From NCBI RefSeq assembly GCF_014898055.3, contig NW_023605194.1:98401258-98465257 (forward strand): a stretch of DNA of 64,000 bases, in the 5' to 3' direction. The translations under genes were made by a program, and so were the position numbers. Source of the stretch: Talpa occidentalis. Lineage: Eukaryota; Chordata; Mammalia; Eulipotyphla; Talpidae. This document shows positions 58,876 to 64,000 of this stretch, piece by piece. The notes under the pieces are model-generated. The model searched no databases and was not told the DNA's origin. It saw nothing but the letters and a program-made list of their open reading frames with translations. The stretch's first letter is position 1. Each line of letters begins with the position of its first letter.

Positions 58876-61060
58876 AAAAGAAAAAACGAATAGTAAAGCA
58901 AAGGATGTGACAGTCATGGAACCACAGAAATCAACAAGAAATTCATCCTTCGGTGTATATCCAATAGTTCAATAGACCTTATTGAATAAGGACTAATGTT
59001 CCTTAGAAGTCAATTCATAAAAATTTCATTGTTTGTGTTATTAACATTAGGCAATATAAGCAATCTACAATTGCTGATTGCCACAGGGAAAATACAGGTC
59101 ATCCAAAATAGAATTATCAGAATCAAAGAGCAGGATCCTAGATCAGCCTAGAAGAAAACCATTCATTTGATTTTCTCTAACCAAAGATTTTCACTATTTC
59201 CTGGATTATATAGACATTCAGTTAACATGTTCCATGATTTTCTTAAGCATCTAATAAGTGCCAAACATATGCTTCAGAGTCAGTGGTGAATGAAGTCATA
59301 GACTATCTCATCAAAAACCTTAAGTTTACAGAACAAAAATACCACATTTTATCTAAGTGTGTACATGAATTTAATGTATTCCAAGCTATGTATTATCAAT
59401 TATAGAATAATTGATTCATTCTCTATTAATCCTTTCACTGTATTTTTAAAATAAACTTTAACACCATGCTACTGAGAAATAGATAGAGGAGGTACAATTA
59501 TTTGATTCTTGTCTGGATAAAATGACTCTTCATGATTAGACCACCTATTTGACCTTCTGAGGATCATGACCTTAATAAGGCTTATTTGAAACTGGACATT
59601 CTATAAATTTTGAACAGAATCACATTATTCCTTCACAATAGAGAAAAAGCACTGTGAATGGTTATACAGAAAAGTGATGTTAAATATAATAGATAAAATA
59701 GTTATTGGCCTTCCTTTAAGAGATTTTAATAAGAATCCAGATCTTTCTATGGAGGAGAATGAATCCAATTTTTTTTCATAAAGTGTATCACTATTATTTG
59801 ACATAATTCACTGGCAGGAAATGATTCCTTATGCAGACATTGGTGATTAGATGGTATTTGCATTGTCCTTAAATTCCATTGTAGTTTAGAACTTCATGTT
59901 TAAAAAATGAATAAGTGGTAAAGGTAGGATCATAATCTGTTCCTACCTTCACTAAAACATCAACATCTCTCTGTTGTGATTTCATTGTACCAGTCCAGGC
60001 TGAAACTGCCATACTGATATTTTTTAAATTATCTCTTCTAATCATTTCACCTAATGTTTCAAAAGTGATTCAAGCTCAGTTACATCTTCTTGGTGATTTT
60101 TGACATTTCTGATGGAAGAAATTGGATTTATATTGATATATTATTTGGATAATAATATCCAAATAGACAACATGGACATTAGTCAAAAGGCCACAACTTG
60201 TTCCTTCTAAATCAATTAGTCTCATCAATCAGGTAACTGTGCTCATGCTTCGAAATCTTCCACTTGACTTGGAGAGTTGGAACACGGTCCCAGCTTTACC
60301 ATTTTTATATATACCTACATTCAAAAACCTTCAGTTCATTTTTTTCCCCCAAAATTCATATACATGGAGTAGTGAGAGTTACACTTTCAATTTATTTTCA
60401 TGATTAATTGCTGAGCAACAAGGACTTCCCAACTCCTCCGAAAGAGCGTCTTTATGGTTTGCAATTAATGCTTCTCCCTTGACAAAGTCACTTGTAGGAA
60501 GGGGGAAAACGAACTTGTTTCAGAGTGAATACACCCTAATTTATCATAAGCCCAAGCTGAATTTTACATAGCTGCTTTTCATTTTTTTTTGTCTCCAGCT
60601 AAAAAATCTCTAAATAAGGGGAATCTCTCTTTAGTTATGATGAGACTAAAACCCATGTTGGCCTTTTTGTAGCATTTCAACCCAGTTTCTTTCCTACCTT
60701 TTTAAGTGTGTGGTAATAAAATTGAAAATGCATAGAGTTTCAACTATAATCCCATTTATTAAGGTCTGACAGAATAACTCCAGAAAGTTAAATATAGTTG
60801 CTGTGTACTAAGATTTATTAAAGGCAACTGCAATGTATCTCTTTAAAAAAAGAGATGGACATATCCACTATATTCAGAGTTAGCATCAGTTTAGCAGAAT
60901 GAACAGAATATTTTCCTTCTGACTTTTATGATGTTTTTGAAAACCTCAAAAATATTAAATTATAAAATGTAAATTTTCCCTTCAAAAATTGTCTTGTGGG
61001 TTTGATATTTCTCACTATTTGAATTGCATTCTGGTTCAAATTTTACAGGTACACATATCT

Positions 61061-61112
61061 GTACAGCAGAGCTTGATAACAGCTTGATAACAGCTTGTAC
61101 AGCTTGATAACA
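61061..61112. repeat. Short tandem of agcttgataac units
   Basis: agcttgataac occurs at 61070-61080, 61081-61091 and 61100-61110. gtacagc precedes the first and third blocks, suggesting nested slippage duplications. Confidence 0.9.
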
Positions 61113-61742
61113 AGGAAACAAATTACAACAAGTTCATTCACTGTGGAGTTAGAGGTGTTCTTCAGTTGCTTTCTGGTCTAAATTGCCCCATACAAGAATA
61201 TGATCTCGGTCCTTTGTTGCAGAGTAAATGATTAGTAGAAAAGTCATCTTAATGATAGATTTAATTCTGAAAAACTATAATGAATTAAGCAACAAAGAAC
61301 TAAATTGCTAAGTAGTGGGGGTTGTGGGGGGGGAATAGTAGCTTGGGGGCAGAGAATAGCAATCTCTGCTCAATTTTTTTTATACTTTTACCAAGAATGA
61401 AAAGAAAAATCTATGATGTTGTCAAAGGCATTCAGTCATAATTGTCATACATGAGGAATGCTTGGATGAGTCATATGATCATTTTTTGGAGGAAGACTTA
61501 AGTATAGCAAATAAATGTGAAAAAATGAATTCACAGCATTTTGTGAACATCAGAAAATTTCTCCTTATGCTCCTATTCACTACCATTGTCAACTGTTTCA
61601 ATAGGGAGACACTTGTGAGCAGAAAACCCAGTGTTTTCTGTATTTTTATGGTGTAGTCACTCACTTGAGCTATTCAAATTTGTAGCAGAATGGTTGAATA
61701 AAGAAATGTGAATTTTTTCCTTCACTTTAGATCTTTTCCATG

Positions 61743-61806
61743 ATCAGTATTATGGAGAAAATTATCAGTATTATGATCAGGATTATTATCAGTATTATGG
61801 AGAAAA
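61743..61806. repeat. Interspersed atcagtattatg triplication
   Basis: atcagtattatg occurs at 61743, 61764 and 61788. The outer copies are both followed by gagaaaa. A local duplication of about 45 bp with later change explains it. Confidence 0.9.
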
Positions 61807-62519
61807 AGTATGTTAATGTCAGTGGCTGGAAATATAATAGCTCAGTTCATATTGAGAACTGTGTGTCCTTTGAATTTTGGACACTGTCTTTGGGCTTTTG
61901 GGCTGCATAATTCATTCTGTAATTTCTCCATTGCTTTGGGATGTTAGGGGCTAGCTTTCCTGCTATGGAAACTTATTTATTGACTTATGAAAATACTAGT
62001 GTCCATCCTGTTTGTTTCTCTCTTCAGTATCATAGTTGAATGCTAATTGCATTTCCACATCTCCTTTTCATCTTTGTATCTTCTCCTTGATCCCCTAAAT
62101 CAAGGAGGAATCCTTGCTTCATTAGCAGGAAAAGCTTTGGTGGTAAACTGACAATAAATGGTTTATTTAGTTGTTTTTTAAAGAGATATTATTTGGTTCA
62201 AATGAAGACGAAACATTTTTAATATGTTTTGAGCTAGAAAATTAAAGTCATGGGAATTAGGATTTTTAAAAAAGTAAATCAAATGAGATATAATAAAACA
62301 CAAAACAATTCGTAATTAGCATTAGGTGATTATCCAGGTATATACACTTTGCTTTCTCTTATTTCCTTTTTCTGGCCTCTTTATAAATCAGAGACAAGTA
62401 GGTTAAAACAACATTCACAACTTAAATATTTCTGAAGTTTTCAATCACTCATTTCACAATAATTCTTGCCATTTATAGGTTAATTCCTGTGTGTCATTCC
62501 CTATAGTGAGGACTTGACC

Positions 62520-62700
62520 CACATTAGCCCACATTTATTCTTCACAGCAACTTTTTGAATTAGAAACATAGTCCCCATTTTATAGATGTGGAAATAGATG
62601 TGGAAATATTTAAATATAGAGGCTTAAATCATATTGCTGGTTAGTGGCAGAGCTACTTGACTCCAAAACTCAAGTTTGTAAACATTACAGTCTATGAATT
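62520..62700 (-). mobile_element. MIR SINE relic
   Basis: Antisense MIR: 'tttattcttcacagcaac', then 'agtccccattttatagatgtggaaa', then 'atattgctggttagtggcagagc', where the last phrase is the antisense of the tRNA-derived head. 'tagatgtggaaa' is duplicated. Confidence 0.85.
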
Positions 62701-62939
62701 CAGTGAATATCACTTGACTACTCTCAAACTTGACAGTGGCTATTTTGGACACAATCACAAACTAATCATTGAAGCTATGTTTGAATTTAATAACTTGATT
62801 TTGTTCTATCTATAATTTTTTTTAATTTTGTAAGGAGAAAAACATTAGAACTTGGCTCCAAAAATAGGCATATATACTTCATTTAATCTTAACACAACTT
62901 TGATCCACATTTATCTCCAGGGGTCAATCAATTCCAGCA

Positions 62940-63835
62940 AATCTACCATACTTTTACAGTTCACCACCTTTCCACAATGACTGCGCAGTACTCTCTTGTC
63001 TCCAGCCCCTGCTGTCTTATCAAACCCCCCTGACTCAGTTGATATTGTAGCCTTTTCTTTTAGGAAATCAAAACAATTGGAACGCCTCACCTTCTTGTCG
63101 TGTGCCCTGACACCTTTCCTGACCCTGTATCTGTGCTGTCTTCTGGGAAGGATCTGTCCTTAACAAAGACATCTCTGTCACCCATGTCTGCATCCCAGTG
63201 ACTCTTGCCTTTTCAAAAATTATCCTTTCTTTTCTGCTCCATTGGTCTCTTCCTTCTTACTGAATTGTTCTTTCTTATATACAATCTTGTGTTTATCAAC
63301 TTAAAAAAAATGATCCTCATTTTTGCCCTCATTTGCCTTTAACTATTTCCTTCAAAATTTTGCTCTTCACTGCAAAATTTCTTGAGCATTCTGTAGTAAC
63401 TATGTCAATTTTGTCACTACTTGTTCTCTCAATCTAGTCCTATCTGACTTATGTTATCACCAATTATTTGAAACTACACTTAAGATGACTGATGAAGTCC
63501 ATTTTCAAAATCCAATGTCTCTGTGACATTTGTCAGTAGCATTTGACATGGCAGACCACTACCTTCTTCAAGCATTATTTTTATTTTAGCTTCCATAATA
63601 TCTCCTTTTTCAGGTTTTCTCCTACTTCACAGTCACATTTCTTTGTTTCTCTTGTTTTCTCCATCGGAACATTTAACATTGAACTGGCTGTAAGTTTTTC
63701 CATTTTTACAACATTGCTAGCTAATTTTGTGCCATTTAATATTCTCAAATATCTCTAGCCAAACTCCCCTCCAGACTCCATCTATTTCACTTGTGATTTA
63801 CATGTCTAATAAATGTCTCAAACTTACATTTTTTC
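62940..63835 (+). mobile_element. L2 LINE ORF relic with RT motif
   Basis: The sense strand carries decayed L2 ORF2 text: 'tgactcagttgatattgtagcc', then 'tgaagtccattttcaaaatccaatg', then 'agcatttgacatggcagaccactac'. Translated, the last phrase gives an (A)FDMADHYLL-type remnant of the reverse-transcriptase A motif (FDxxDH). Stops interrupt every frame. Confidence 0.65.
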
Positions 63836-63849
63836 TACATGATTTTTCT

Positions 63850-64000
63850 ATGAGTTTGATTTTTTTCTTTTTTTGGTTCCACATATAAGTTATATTATTC
63901 AGTATTTGTCTTTGTCTGACTTATTTCACTTAGCTCACTGCCCTCAATGTTCATCCATAGTGTCATAAATGACAGGATTTCCTTCTTCCTTAAGACTGCA
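63850..64000 (-). mobile_element. L1 ORF2 3' fragment (antisense), cut by window edge
   Basis: 'ggttccacatataagttatattattcag', then 'ttgtctgacttatttcacttagc' and 'ttcatccatagtgtcataaatgacaggat' is antisense L1 at the ORF2/3' UTR boundary. The rest lies beyond the window. Confidence 0.85.

Larger units (their letters stand above)
58746..62519. other. Unique sequence with local tandem repeats, no gene seen
   Basis: About 3.8 kb without a classifiable transposon except small tandem duplications (58808, 61069 and 61743). 60360-60660 is repeat-free with TAAT-rich motifs, a candidate non-coding conserved element by inference only. Confidence 0.45.

Noticed and set aside
1..64000. CRISPR array, operon, phage, plasmid or tRNA gene
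   Set aside because: No regularly spaced direct repeats of CRISPR size, no bacterial gene organisation, and the only tRNA-like sequences are SINE heads lacking a full tRNA fold.

Overview
The window is nuclear DNA from a placental mammal. It is AT-rich and gene-poor, and made mostly of retrotransposons of many ages set in unique non-coding sequence. I found no exon of a functional protein-coding gene, no RNA gene, no CRISPR array and no prokaryotic or viral replicon. The organism is inferred from its repeats. Ancient MIR, L2, MLT1 (MaLR) and M-type L1 relics place it among placental mammals. On top of them lie a young L1 family and a very active tRNA-derived SINE family that is not Alu, B1/B2, carnivore CAN, cetartiodactyl CHR/PRE or bat VES. 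A laurasiatherian, possibly a pangolin, is my best guess. It is low confidence, made from memory of repeat families without any search.

Layout. 0-10 kb: old L1 pieces, two older SINEs, a young 5'-inverted L1 that carried about 140 bp of foreign 3' sequence (5564-6680), and a very short L1 with a micro-inversion (8721-8922). 10-18 kb: three SINEs, a full-length retrocopy of MRPL42 with an open reading frame inside an older L1, then L2, MLT1, DNA-transposon and MIR relics. 19-31 kb: three young L1 3' ends with exact target-site duplications (TSDs), one with a SINE nested inside it, an L2 split by an MLT1 LTR, and a second L1 split by a SINE. 31-46 kb: mostly unique sequence with MIRs, a possible exon-like stretch near 40.4 kb, older L1 pieces and a decayed SAE1 retrocopy. 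47-54 kb: SINEs, a 22-base C run, a large diverged inverted repeat of an LTR-like sequence (49.64-50.73 kb) and a head-to-head L1 pair. 54-64 kb: unique sequence, a 1.6-kb old L1 hosting a small twin-primed young L1, local tandem duplications, a MIR, an L2 with a recognisable reverse-transcriptase motif, and an L1 running off the right edge.

The elements do not form a pathway. Their shared logic is LINE-driven retrotransposition: L1 mobilises itself and very probably the SINEs and the two processed gene copies. The TSDs make insertion order readable at several sites. All repeat family names come from recognition by eye and should be checked with RepeatMasker or Dfam.
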